From: an uncultured Eggerthellaceae bacterium
GTDB taxonomy: Bacteria; Actinomycetota; Coriobacteriia; Coriobacteriales; Eggerthellaceae
DNA: 11,257 nucleotides
Assembly (NCBI GenBank): GCA_958454405.1
Contig: CAUEBO010000074.1
Span: 1 to 11,257, forward strand
Direction: 5' to 3'
Part shown: positions 1-5,920 of the stretch, piece by piece
Layout of the letters: each line of letters begins with the position of its first letter
Numbering within the stretch: the stretch's first letter is position 1
Position numbers and translations under genes: made by a program
Notes under the pieces: generated by a model
Databases searched by the model: none
Told to the model about the DNA's origin: nothing
What the model saw: the letters and a program-made list of their open reading frames with translations, nothing else

Positions 1-432
1 GGTGCCCTCGGCGTCCTTGAAGTAGTAGAACTCCAGCTCGGGGCCGACGTTGAACACGTAGCCCATGTCCTGGGCCTTTTCCACCGTGCGCGCCAGCACG
101 TGGCGCGGATCCCCCTCGAAAGGCTGCCCGTCGGGGGTGCGGATGCTGCAGAACATGCGCGCGACCGCGTTGCTCTCCGGGCGCCACGGCAGCACCTGGA
201 ACGTGGAGGCGTCCGGGTAGGCCAGCATGTCGGATTCCTGCGTGCGGCAGAACCCCTCGATGCAGCTTCCGTCGAAGCCCATGCCGTCGGCGAAGGCGCC
301 CTCCAGCTCGCTCGGGATGACGGCGAAGGACTTCATGAGCCCGATCACGTCCGTGAACCAGAAGCGCACGAAGTGCACGTCGCGGCTCTTGATGGTCTTC
401 AGGACGAAGTCCTGTTGGGGGTTCGAGGTCAT
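1..432 (-). CDS. glnA: Glutamine synthetase, N-terminal part (cut by window edge)
   Basis: This codes the first 144 residues of a type I glutamine synthetase, the cytosolic enzyme that joins ammonia to glutamate using ATP. The visible part holds the beta-grasp N-terminal domain, with FADGMGFDGS (residues 47-56), IEGF (58-61) and ESDMLAYPD (66-74), and the start of the catalytic domain with GPELEF (130-135), whose glutamates bind metal. The rest of the catalytic domain lies outside the window. The wording (RFWFTDVIGLMKSFAVIPSE at 23-42, then LPWRP at 81-85) recalls the actinobacterial GlnA2 branch more than enterobacterial GlnA; this is a memory-based comparison. The ATG at 432 is supported by AAAGGA at 446-441, 8 bases upstream. 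It is transcribed away from the M16C gene and has a TATAAT and a GlnR-like site in its own upstream region. The family call is firm; the exact branch and physiological role are less sure. Confidence 0.95.
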   Translation of the reverse strand, partial: MTSNPQQDFVLKTIKSRDVHFVRFWFTDVIGLMKSFAVIPSELEGAFADGMGFDGSCIEGFCRTQESDMLAYPDASTFQVLPWRPESNAVARMFCSIRTPDGQPFEGDPRHVLARTVEKAQDMGYVFNVGPELEFYYFKDAEGT

Positions 433-459
433 CGCTGCCGTCCTTTCTCTCGAACCATC

Positions 460-465
460 ATTATA
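460..465 (-). promoter_or_regulatory. -10 element of the glutamine synthetase gene
   Basis: On the minus strand this reads TATAAT, a perfect sigma-70 type -10, 28 bases before the ATG at 432. No good -35 lies 16-18 bases upstream; the place where it would sit (about 483-488) is covered by the GlnR-like box. That arrangement fits a promoter depending on an activator or blocked by a repressor. Promoter use is inferred. Confidence 0.6.
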
Positions 466-474
466 CCGTGCGAT

Positions 475-490
475 GTTTCGGTTGGGTTAC
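475..490 (-). promoter_or_regulatory. GlnR-like box upstream of glutamine synthetase
   Basis: Read on the minus strand the site is GTAAC, six bases (CCAACC), then GAAAC. This matches the GTnAC-N6-GAAAC consensus of the OmpR-type nitrogen regulator GlnR of actinobacteria. It sits just upstream of the TATAAT of a nitrogen-assimilation gene, where such a site would be expected. Only one box is seen; well-studied GlnR promoters often carry two about 22 bases apart. Whether this organism has an OmpR-type GlnR cannot be seen here. Confidence 0.5.
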
Positions 491-614
491 CAAACGCCCA
501 CGGCCCGCGCAGGACGCGCCGGCGCAGGCGGCCCACCCGGTGCGCAGAACGCAGCAAGAAGGACCCGGGATGGGGGCCTTGCACGAAGGGCCCGCCGAGC
601 GAGCGGGCAGGTAA

Positions 615-654
615 CCGTTTTCTGCGAATGCCGTGCGCACGCGGCGGAAAACGG
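615..654. repeat. Long inverted repeat upstream of the peptidase gene
   Basis: CCGTTTTC (615-622) is exactly mirrored by GAAAACGG (647-654). As RNA the stem extends to 11 pairs (CCGTTTTCTGC with GCGGAAAACGG) through one G-U pair. The loop contains the palindrome GTGCGCAC (633-640), and ACGGCCGT (651-658) overlaps the right arm. It ends 10 bases before the TATCCT, so it could be an operator; no T-run follows it, which argues against a terminator. Confidence 0.55.
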
Positions 655-660
655 CCGTTG

Positions 661-669
661 TGCTATCCT
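661..669 (+). promoter_or_regulatory. Extended -10 (TGnTATCCT) for the M16C peptidase gene
   Basis: TGCTATCCT has the TG of an extended -10 one base ahead of TATCCT (664-669). No -35 consensus lies 17 bases upstream. Transcription from about 676 would give a leader of about 100 bases before the ATG at 780, including the C9 run. Inferred from motif only. Confidence 0.4.
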
Positions 670-779
670 TGAGCGTTGACGAACCCCCCCCCGCCGCAGT
701 GCACGACAGCGCAGGTCGTTGCGCGCTTTGCACCTCGAGTCGCGCCGCTGCGGTCGAGCATCCGACGAAAGGCGGCCCC

Positions 780-3725
780 ATGGACCTCACCATCGACCAG
801 AATCTGCACGGCTTCACCGTGCGCACGAGCGAGCCGCTGCCCGAAATCGAGGGCACCGCCTACACCCTCGTGCACGGCAAGAGCGGCGCGCGGCTGCTGT
901 ACCTGCGAAACGACGACGCCAACAAGGCGTTCTCCATCGCATTCAAAACCCCGCCGGCCGACGACACAGGCGTGTTCCACATCCTGGAGCACTCGGTGCT
1001 GTGCGGATCGGACAAATTCCCCGTCAAGGAGCCGTTCGTGAACCTGCTCAAAAGCTCCATGCAGACGTTCCTGAACGCCATGACGTTCCCCGACAAAACG
1101 ATGTACCCCGTCGCGAGCACCAACGAGCAGGATCTGCTCAACCTCATGGACGTGTACCTGGACGCCGTCCTGCATCCGGCCATCTACCGCAAGCGCGCCA
1201 TCTTCGAGCAGGAGGGCTGGCACTACGAGGTGGCCGAGGACGAGGGCGAAACCGCCCCCATCGTGTTCAACGGCGTGGTGTACAACGAGATGAAGGGCGC
1301 GCTGTCCGACCCGAACTCGGTGCTGTACGACGAGCTGCAGGCGGCGCTGTTCCCCGACACGGCCTACCGCTTCGAATCGGGCGGCACGCCGCGCGCCATC
1401 CCCGACCTCACCTACGAGCGGTTCCTGGAGGAGCACGCGCGCCATTACCGCTTGGACAACAGCTACCTCACGCTGTACGGCGACTTGGACCTGGAGCGGG
1501 TGCTCGCGTTTTTGGACGAGGAGTACCTCTCCCCCGTGGCCGACGAGGAGGCAGCCCGCGATGCGGCGCGTGCGGCCGCCGGCGAGGCGCCGCTCGCCCC
1601 CCATCCGCTGGTCGAGCAGGCGCCCGTGACGAGCCTGGGCATCGTGCGCCCCATGGCGACGGCCCCCGAGAACGCCTGCATGGGCTTGGGGTACGTGATC
1701 GGCGACGTGCGCGACCGCACGCGCATGGTGGCCGCCGACATCCTCATCGACGCCATCATGGGTTCGAACGAGGCGCCGCTCAAGCGCGCGCTGCTGGACG
1801 CGGGACTCGCCGACGACGCCCAGGCCTTCCTGGCCGACTCGCTGTTGCAGCCCTTCGCGGTCTTCCAGCTCAAGGGGCTCGAAGACCGCGCTCCGGAGCG
1901 CTTCCGCGACGTGGTGGAGGAGGGGCTGCGCTCGCTGGCCGACGGCGGGCTGGACCGCGCGCTCGTGGAAGCGTCGCTCTCGCGCGCGGAGTTCGTCATG
2001 CGGGAGCACGACTTCGGCATGTCCGACGGCGTGGCATTGTCGATGGCGGCGCTCTCCGGCTGGCTGTACGACGACGACCTGGCCACGTCCTACCTGCGCT
2101 ACGAAGACGACTTCGCCTACCTTCGCAAGGCGCTCGATGAAGGGTACTTCGAGCAGCTCATCCGCGACGTCTTCCTGGAGAACGGCCACAAGGCCGAAGT
2201 GGAGATCAAGCCCACGGACGCCGACGAGGAAGCCTTCGAGGAGAGCCGGCTGCAGGAGGCCGCGGACGACCTGGGGCCGGACGGCCTCGCGCGCGTCAAG
2301 GCCGAAGAGGCCGAGCTGCGCCGGCTGCAGGAGGAGCCCGACTCGCCTGAAGCCCTCGCGACGCTGCCGCGCCTGAGCGTGTCCGACGTGGGCGAGGCGC
2401 CCGTCGAGCCGGCCTACGGGCTGGAAGACGGCACGCCGGTGCCCTGCCTGCGCCATCGGGTGCCCACGCGCGGGATCGCCTACGCGTACCGCTACTTCGA
2501 CCTGTCGCGCCTCTCGTTCGACGACCTCCCCTACGTCACCGTGCTGGCGCTCGTGCTGGGCAAGCTGGACACCGCGCGCCACAGCGCCTCCGAACTGGAC
2601 ACCATCGTCAACGGACAGCTGGGGAACCTATCGTTCTTCTCCGAAACCTACGAGCGCGCCGACGACCCGGGCCGCCTCGCCCCCAAGTTCGTCGTCGGCT
2701 CGAGCGCCCTCGCCGAGAACGCCGAGAAGCTTGCCGACATCCCGCGCGAGATCATGCTGGAAACGGACTTCTCCGACACGGGCAAGATCAAAGACGTCCT
2801 GCAGCAGCGCCGCATCGCCATGGAGCAGGTCTTCGCCTCCTCCGGGCACGCGAGCGCCATGGCGCGCCTGGCCTCCTACTACCTGCCGGCGGGCGTCCTG
2901 CGTGAGCAACTGGGCGGCATCGAGTTCTACCGCTTCCTCAAGCAGCTGCTCGCCCGATTCGACGAATGCGGCCCAGACGTTTCCGCGCGCCTTGCCGACG
3001 TGGCGTCGCGGTTGTTCGTCGACGACGGTCTGACCGTGAGCTTCACCGGCTCCGACGAGGACTTCGAGCGGTTCTGGCGCTCCGGGGCGGCCACGGGCCG
3101 GACGGGCTCCGATGCGCGCAGCCTCGAGATTCCCGCGCCCGTCGTGCGCAACGAGGCCTTCATCGTGCCGAGCGACGTGTGCTATGCGGCCCAGGGCTTC
3201 GATCGGCGCGCCCTCGACGCGCCGTATTCGGGCGCCTGGCAGGTGGCTGCGCGGGCGCTGTCCTACGACTACCTGTGGAACGAGGTGCGCGTCAAAGGCG
3301 GCGCGTACGGCGCCGGCTTCCAGGCGGCCCGCACCGGCAACCTGCGGTTCTACTCCTACCGCGATCCGCATCTCGACGAGACGCTTACCCGCTTCGCCGG
3401 AGCAGCGGATTGGATGGCTGCGTTCGACCCGCGCGACGAGGAGATGGAGGGCTACGTGGTGGCCACCGTCGCAGGCTTCGATTCACCCTTGAAGGCGCGC
3501 ATGCTCGCGCGGCGCCAGGACGGCGACTGGTTCGGCGGGCGCACGCCCGAAAGCCGCGTCGGAACCCGCGACGAGATGCTTGCAGCCACCCCCGAGCAGC
3601 TGAGGTCCATCGCCGCGCCCATCGCCCGCGCGGTCGCGCAGAACGCCGTCTGCGCGTTCGGCAGCCGGGACATCATCGAGGGATCGGACATCGACTTCGA
3701 CGTCGTCGACCTGCTGAACGAGTAG
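780..3725 (+). CDS. M16C zinc metallopeptidase (presequence protease / Cym1-like)
   Basis: This 981-residue protein is a PreP/Cym1-type insulinase-family peptidase, which holds small unfolded peptides inside a clamshell chamber and cuts them. The inverted zinc motif HxxEH is HILEH at residues 67-71, followed by family wording (VLCGSDKFPVKEPF at 73-86, TFLNAMTFPDKTMYP at 96-110). The distal zinc ligand is probably E170 in VVYNEMKG. The C-terminal half carries the substrate-binding Arg/Tyr signature in RVKGGAYG (R837, Y843). Length is typical of one-chain M16C enzymes. No signal peptide or membrane segment is seen, so it is probably cytosolic, where it would recycle peptides. The start at 780 is chosen because AAAGGCGG precedes it at a normal distance and homology begins there; in-frame extension to 633 would give an unlikely arginine-rich leader. 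It stands alone, with its own promoter and a hairpin behind it. Confidence 0.93.
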   Translation: MDLTIDQNLHGFTVRTSEPLPEIEGTAYTLVHGKSGARLLYLRNDDANKAFSIAFKTPPADDTGVFHILEHSVLCGSDKFPVKEPFVNLLKSSMQTFLNAMTFPDKTMYPVASTNEQDLLNLMDVYLDAVLHPAIYRKRAIFEQEGWHYEVAEDEGETAPIVFNGVVYNEMKGALSDPNSVLYDELQAALFPDTAYRFESGGTPRAIPDLTYERFLEEHARHYRLDNSYLTLYGDLDLERVLAFLDEEYLSPVADEEAARDAARAAAGEAPLAPHPLVEQAPVTSLGIVRPMATAPENACMGLGYVIGDVRDRTRMVAADILIDAIMGSNEAPLKRALLDAGLADDAQAFLADSLLQPFAVFQLKGLEDRAPERFRDVVEEGLRSLADGGLDRALVEASLSRAEFVMREHDFGMSDGVALSMAALSGWLYDDDLATSYLRYEDDFAYLRKALDEGYFEQLIRDVFLENGHKAEVEIKPTDADEEAFEESRLQEAADDLGPDGLARVKAEEAELRRLQEEPDSPEALATLPRLSVSDVGEAPVEPAYGLEDGTPVPCLRHRVPTRGIAYAYRYFDLSRLSFDDLPYVTVLALVLGKLDTARHSASELDTIVNGQLGNLSFFSETYERADDPGRLAPKFVVGSSALAENAEKLADIPREIMLETDFSDTGKIKDVLQQRRIAMEQVFASSGHASAMARLASYYLPAGVLREQLGGIEFYRFLKQLLARFDECGPDVSARLADVASRLFVDDGLTVSFTGSDEDFERFWRSGAATGRTGSDARSLEIPAPVVRNEAFIVPSDVCYAAQGFDRRALDAPYSGAWQVAARALSYDYLWNEVRVKGGAYGAGFQAARTGNLRFYSYRDPHLDETLTRFAGAADWMAAFDPRDEEMEGYVVATVAGFDSPLKARMLARRQDGDWFGGRTPESRVGTRDEMLAATPEQLRSIAAPIARAVAQNAVCAFGSRDIIEGSDIDFDVVDLLNE

Positions 3726-3735
3726 CCCGCACGCC

Positions 3736-3761
3736 GGGGCCGGCCTTCCGAAGCCGGCCCC
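3736..3761 (+). terminator. Hairpin terminator after the peptidase gene
   Basis: GGGGCCGGC (3736-3744) pairs perfectly with GCCGGCCCC (3753-3761) around an 8-base loop, starting 10 bases after the TAG. Only a weak pyrimidine stretch (CTCTC) follows, without a T-run, as is common in high-GC actinobacteria. Termination strength is inferred. Confidence 0.65.
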
Positions 3762-3829
3762 TCTCGGTCGGAAGGCCTTGGAAAGGCGTGAAAATCGCCA
3801 TTCACGCAAATCCCGGCCGCGTTTCGGGC

Positions 3830-3835
3830 TAGAAT
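3830..3835 (+). promoter_or_regulatory. Possible upstream -10 (TAGAAT)
   Basis: TAGAAT matches the -10 consensus at 5 of 6 bases. The nearest -35-like hexamer, TTCACG at 3801-3806, is 23 bases away, too far for a normal promoter. If used, transcripts would include the hairpin at 3849-3868 in a leader of roughly 120 bases before the sufC-like gene. Confidence 0.3.
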
Positions 3836-3848
3836 GTGCCGTTGGGGG

Positions 3849-3868
3849 CGAAAGCATGCGTGCTTTCG
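3849..3868. repeat. Perfect 8-bp hairpin in the sufC upstream region
   Basis: CGAAAGCA (3849-3856) and TGCTTTCG (3861-3868) form a perfect stem around the loop TGCG. It lies between the possible upstream -10 and the TTGACG promoter. No T-run follows. It could be an operator or a leader structure; the role is unknown. Confidence 0.5.
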
Positions 3869-3887
3869 GGTTCGCGCGCCGCCTCCC

Positions 3888-3931
3888 TTGACGGGGAGCG
3901 GCGTAAATGATACTAATAGTGCATCAATTAG
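3888..3931 (+). promoter_or_regulatory. Promoter and AT-rich operator-like dyad of the sufC-sufB pair
   Basis: TTGACG (3888-3893) is a 5 of 6 match to the -35. Seventeen bases later is TACTAA (3911-3916), a weak -10 (GATACT at 3909-3914 is the alternative with a 15-base spacer). The -10 sits in an AT-rich island (about 3904-3932) that stands out in this GC-rich DNA. In it are the short palindrome ACTAATAGT (3912-3920) and the inverted repeat CTAAT-N9-ATTAG (3913-3917, 3927-3931). A repressor bound there would block the -10. I cannot name it; an Rrf2-type Fe-S sensor is one guess. Confidence 0.5.
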
Positions 3932-3961
3932 ACGGGTGAATCAGGGATGGAGAGCACGGCC

Positions 3962-4738
3962 ATGCTGGAATTGAAGAACCTCACGTTCGAGGTGCCGCTT
4001 TCGGAAGGATCATCGGAGAAGAAGCGCATCATCGACGACTTGTCGCTCACGGTCCCCAGCGACCGCTTCACGGTCATCACCGGGCCGAACGGCGGCGGCA
4101 AGTCCACGCTCGCCAAGCTCATCATGGGCGTGGAGCGCCCGACCGGCGGACAGATCCTGTTCGAGGGCGAGGACATCACGGACCTCGGCATCACCGAGCG
4201 GGCCCGGTTGGGCATCGGCTACGGGTTCCAGCAGCCGGCGCGCTTCAAGGGCATGAAGGTGAAGAAGCTGCTGGACATCGCCGCCGGCAGGAAGCTGCCC
4301 ATGCTGTCGTGCAACGAGTACCTGGCCAAGGTGGGCCTGTGCTCGGCGAGCTACCTCACCCGCGAAGTGGACAAGAACCTTTCGGGCGGCGAGGTGAAGC
4401 GCATCGAGATCGCGACGATCCTGGCGCGCGACCCGAAACTGGCCATCTACGACGAGCCGGAAGCGGGCATCGACCTGTGGAGCTTCGACCGCCTCACCGA
4501 GACGTTCCGCAGCATCCACGAGGCGCGCGACGGCCGCTCCATCGTGATCATCTCGCACCAGGAGCGCATCATCCAGCTGGCCGACGAGATCGTGGTGCTG
4601 CGCGACGGCCACGTGGTCGAAACGGGCACGCCAGACGACATCATGCCGAAGCTCGGGTTCGTGTCGAAGGGCATTCCCGGCTGCCAGCTGTCCGAACCGA
4701 CGGAGCTCCACCTCACCGAGATACCCACCACCTGCTAG
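3962..4738 (+). CDS. sufC: SufC-like ABC ATPase of the SMS iron-sulfur assembly system (SmsC)
   Basis: This 258-residue soluble ABC ATPase should power Fe-S cluster assembly on the SufB/D-like partner encoded next. It has Walker A GPNGGGKST (41-49), the Q-loop in GYGFQQPARFKG (87-98), signature LSGGE (140-144), Walker B LAIYDEP (160-166) and switch histidine H199. AIYDEPEAGID and the KGIPGCQL stretch (236-243) fit SufC rather than import ATPases, and no membrane partner is nearby. The FQQPARFKG wording resembles the archaeal/anaerobe-type ATPases now called SmsC (recalled, not searched). The ATG at 3962 is preferred over the in-frame ATG at 3947, because GGAGAG (3949-3954) sits 7 bases before it and the protein then begins MLELKNL as SufC proteins do. 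The partner gene starts 130 bases downstream, so a single transcript is likely. Confidence 0.92.
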   Translation: MLELKNLTFEVPLSEGSSEKKRIIDDLSLTVPSDRFTVITGPNGGGKSTLAKLIMGVERPTGGQILFEGEDITDLGITERARLGIGYGFQQPARFKGMKVKKLLDIAAGRKLPMLSCNEYLAKVGLCSASYLTREVDKNLSGGEVKRIEIATILARDPKLAIYDEPEAGIDLWSFDRLTETFRSIHEARDGRSIVIISHQERIIQLADEIVVLRDGHVVETGTPDDIMPKLGFVSKGIPGCQLSEPTELHLTEIPTTC

Positions 4739-4868
4739 CCCCCGCGGCCGCTTCCCCGCAGCCGGGCCTCCCCGCCCATCCGCCCGCAGCCAGAACGTGC
4801 AGGCGGGGTCCAAGGGGGCGGCCGTCGACGCGAGGGGCATCGCCCGACCCGTACGAAGGAGACCACCC

Positions 4869-5798
4869 ATGGCCGTTGACCTTTCCCCCATCGACGAGAG
4901 CCTGCTCGCCGAGATAGCCAACATACACGGCATGCCGAAAGGCGCGTTCAACATCCGCAAGGACGGGCAGCTCGTCGAGCGCCACTCCTCGGCGAACATC
5001 GAGATAGCCACGAAGACTGACCACCCCGGCATCGACATCCGCATCAAGGCCGGCACGAAGGGCGAGACGGTGTACATCCCCGTCATCGTCACGCAGGCGG
5101 GCCTGAAGGACGTCGTGTACAACACGTTCTACATCGAAGAGGACTGCGACGTGACCATCGTGGCCGGCTGCGGCATCCACAACGAGAGCCACCAGGCTTC
5201 CGAGCACGACGGCATCCACACGTTCTACTGCGGCAAGAACAGCCACGTGAAGTACATGGAGAAGCACTACGGGGAGGGCGCCGGCACCGGCGAGCGCATC
5301 CTGAACCCGGTGACGAACGTCATCATGGAAGAGAATGCGGACTGCGAGATGGAGCTCACGCAGCTGCGCGGCGTGTCGTCCACCGTGCGCGACACGAACG
5401 CCGAGCTGGGCGCGGGCGCGAAGCTCGTGCTGACCGAGAAGCTGCTGACCCACGACGACCAGGTGGCCACGTCCAACATGAAGATCGAGCTCAAAGGCGA
5501 GGATTCCAGCGTGCAGGTGATATCGCGCTCGGTGGCGCAGGACGACTCCAAGCAGATCTTCAACCCGCTCGTCATCGGCGAGACCGCCTGCCGCGGACAC
5601 GTGCAGTGCGACGCCATCATCATGGGGAAGGCCAAGGTCACGGCCATCCCCGGCATCGAGGCTGCCAGCGAGGACGCCATGCTGGTGCACGAAGCCGCCA
5701 TCGGCAAGATAGCCGGCGACCAGATCATGAAGCTCATGACGCTGGGGCTGACCGAGGAGGAGGCCGAGGAGGAGATCCTCGAAGACTTCCTGAACTGA
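4869..5798 (+). CDS. sufB: Short SufB/SufD-family scaffold protein (SmsB-like)
   Basis: This 309-residue protein matches the core of the SufB/SufD family, the scaffold on which Fe-S clusters form. The beta-helix region runs through the middle (IVAGCGIHN at 97-105, MELTQLRGVSS at 161-171), and the C-terminal helical part that binds the ATPase is HEAAIGKIAGDQIMKLM (274-290), with an acidic tail of glutamates. E. coli SufB is about 495 residues; the shortness and the lack of a second paralogue next to it fit the two-gene SMS system, in which one SufB-like protein replaces the SufB-SufD pair. Cysteines are at 93, 101, 121, 159, 241 and 247. The catalytic cysteine of E. coli SufB (C405) appears to have no counterpart in GKAKVTAIPGIE (253-264). 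The ATG at 4869 has AAGGAG (4856-4861) 7 bases upstream. The 130-base gap after sufC holds no gene. Confidence 0.9.
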   Translation: MAVDLSPIDESLLAEIANIHGMPKGAFNIRKDGQLVERHSSANIEIATKTDHPGIDIRIKAGTKGETVYIPVIVTQAGLKDVVYNTFYIEEDCDVTIVAGCGIHNESHQASEHDGIHTFYCGKNSHVKYMEKHYGEGAGTGERILNPVTNVIMEENADCEMELTQLRGVSSTVRDTNAELGAGAKLVLTEKLLTHDDQVATSNMKIELKGEDSSVQVISRSVAQDDSKQIFNPLVIGETACRGHVQCDAIIMGKAKVTAIPGIEAASEDAMLVHEAAIGKIAGDQIMKLMTLGLTEEEAEEEILEDFLN

Positions 5799-5837
5799 GC
5801 GCCCGCAAGAGGCCGTCGGAGAAGCCGCCCGCTTCCG

Positions 5838-5886
5838 CATGCAATGGAAGGCGCCGCCCGTTGCATGCGATCGATACATGCAACGG
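5838..5886. repeat. Three copies of CATGCAACGG, two forming an inverted repeat
   Basis: CCGTTGCATG (5858-5867) and CATGCAACGG (5877-5886) are exact inverses around CGATCGATA, itself nearly palindromic. A third copy with one change, CATGCAATGG, is at 5838-5847, flanked by CTTCC and GGAAG. The cluster begins 40 bases after the sufB stop and before the convergent gene's stop. It could be a transcript 3' structure, a protein-binding site, or a REP-like element. Confidence 0.6.
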
Positions 5887-5919
5887 AGGCAGGCCGCAGC
5901 GAGTCCGGCCCGCCTCCGT
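5883..5919. terminator. Convergent hairpin between sufB and the DUF3810-like gene
   Basis: ACGGAGGC (5883-5890) pairs with GCCTCCGT (5912-5919), and after one mismatch GGCCG (5892-5896) pairs with CGGCC (5906-5910), leaving a 9-base loop. The symmetrical stem between two convergent genes suits a two-way terminator, though no T-run follows on either side. Its left arm overlaps the last 4 bases of the CATGCAACGG hairpin, so in RNA the two stems compete at their edge. Confidence 0.6.
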
Positions 5920-5920
5920 G

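Larger units (their letters stand above)
433..779. other. Divergent intergenic control region
   Basis: These 347 bases separate the leftward glutamine synthetase gene from the rightward peptidase gene. I see no convincing gene in it. It holds the synthetase RBS and TATAAT (460-465), a GlnR-like box (475-490), a small GC hairpin (GCCCGC at 590-595 with GCGGGC at 603-608), a long inverted repeat (615-654), an extended -10 for the peptidase gene (661-669), and a run of nine C residues (684-692). Open frames crossing it are arginine-rich read-throughs typical of GC-rich DNA. Confidence 0.8.

Noticed and set aside
474..491. Site for a MerR-type GlnR/TnrA (TGTnA-N7-TnACA)
   Set aside because: The A at position 5 and the closing TnACA are missing at the required spacing; the OmpR-type pattern fits fully instead.
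676..681. TTGACG as a -35 for the peptidase gene
   Set aside because: Seventeen bases downstream is only a C-rich/GC-rich stretch with no -10-like hexamer.
663..2582. 639-codon open frame on the minus strand, opposite the peptidase gene
   Set aside because: It lies antisense to a clear M16C gene, is full of V, R, Q, H and A as expected from reversed GC-rich codons, has no recognisable domain and no RBS.
3801..3835. TTCACG to TAGAAT as a complete promoter
   Set aside because: The spacer is 23 bases, outside the normal 16-18 range; only the -10 is kept as a low-confidence feature.
3947..3961. Upstream ATG as the start of the sufC-like gene
   Set aside because: Its AGGG lies directly against the ATG, while GGAGAG is ideally placed for the ATG at 3962, where homology begins.
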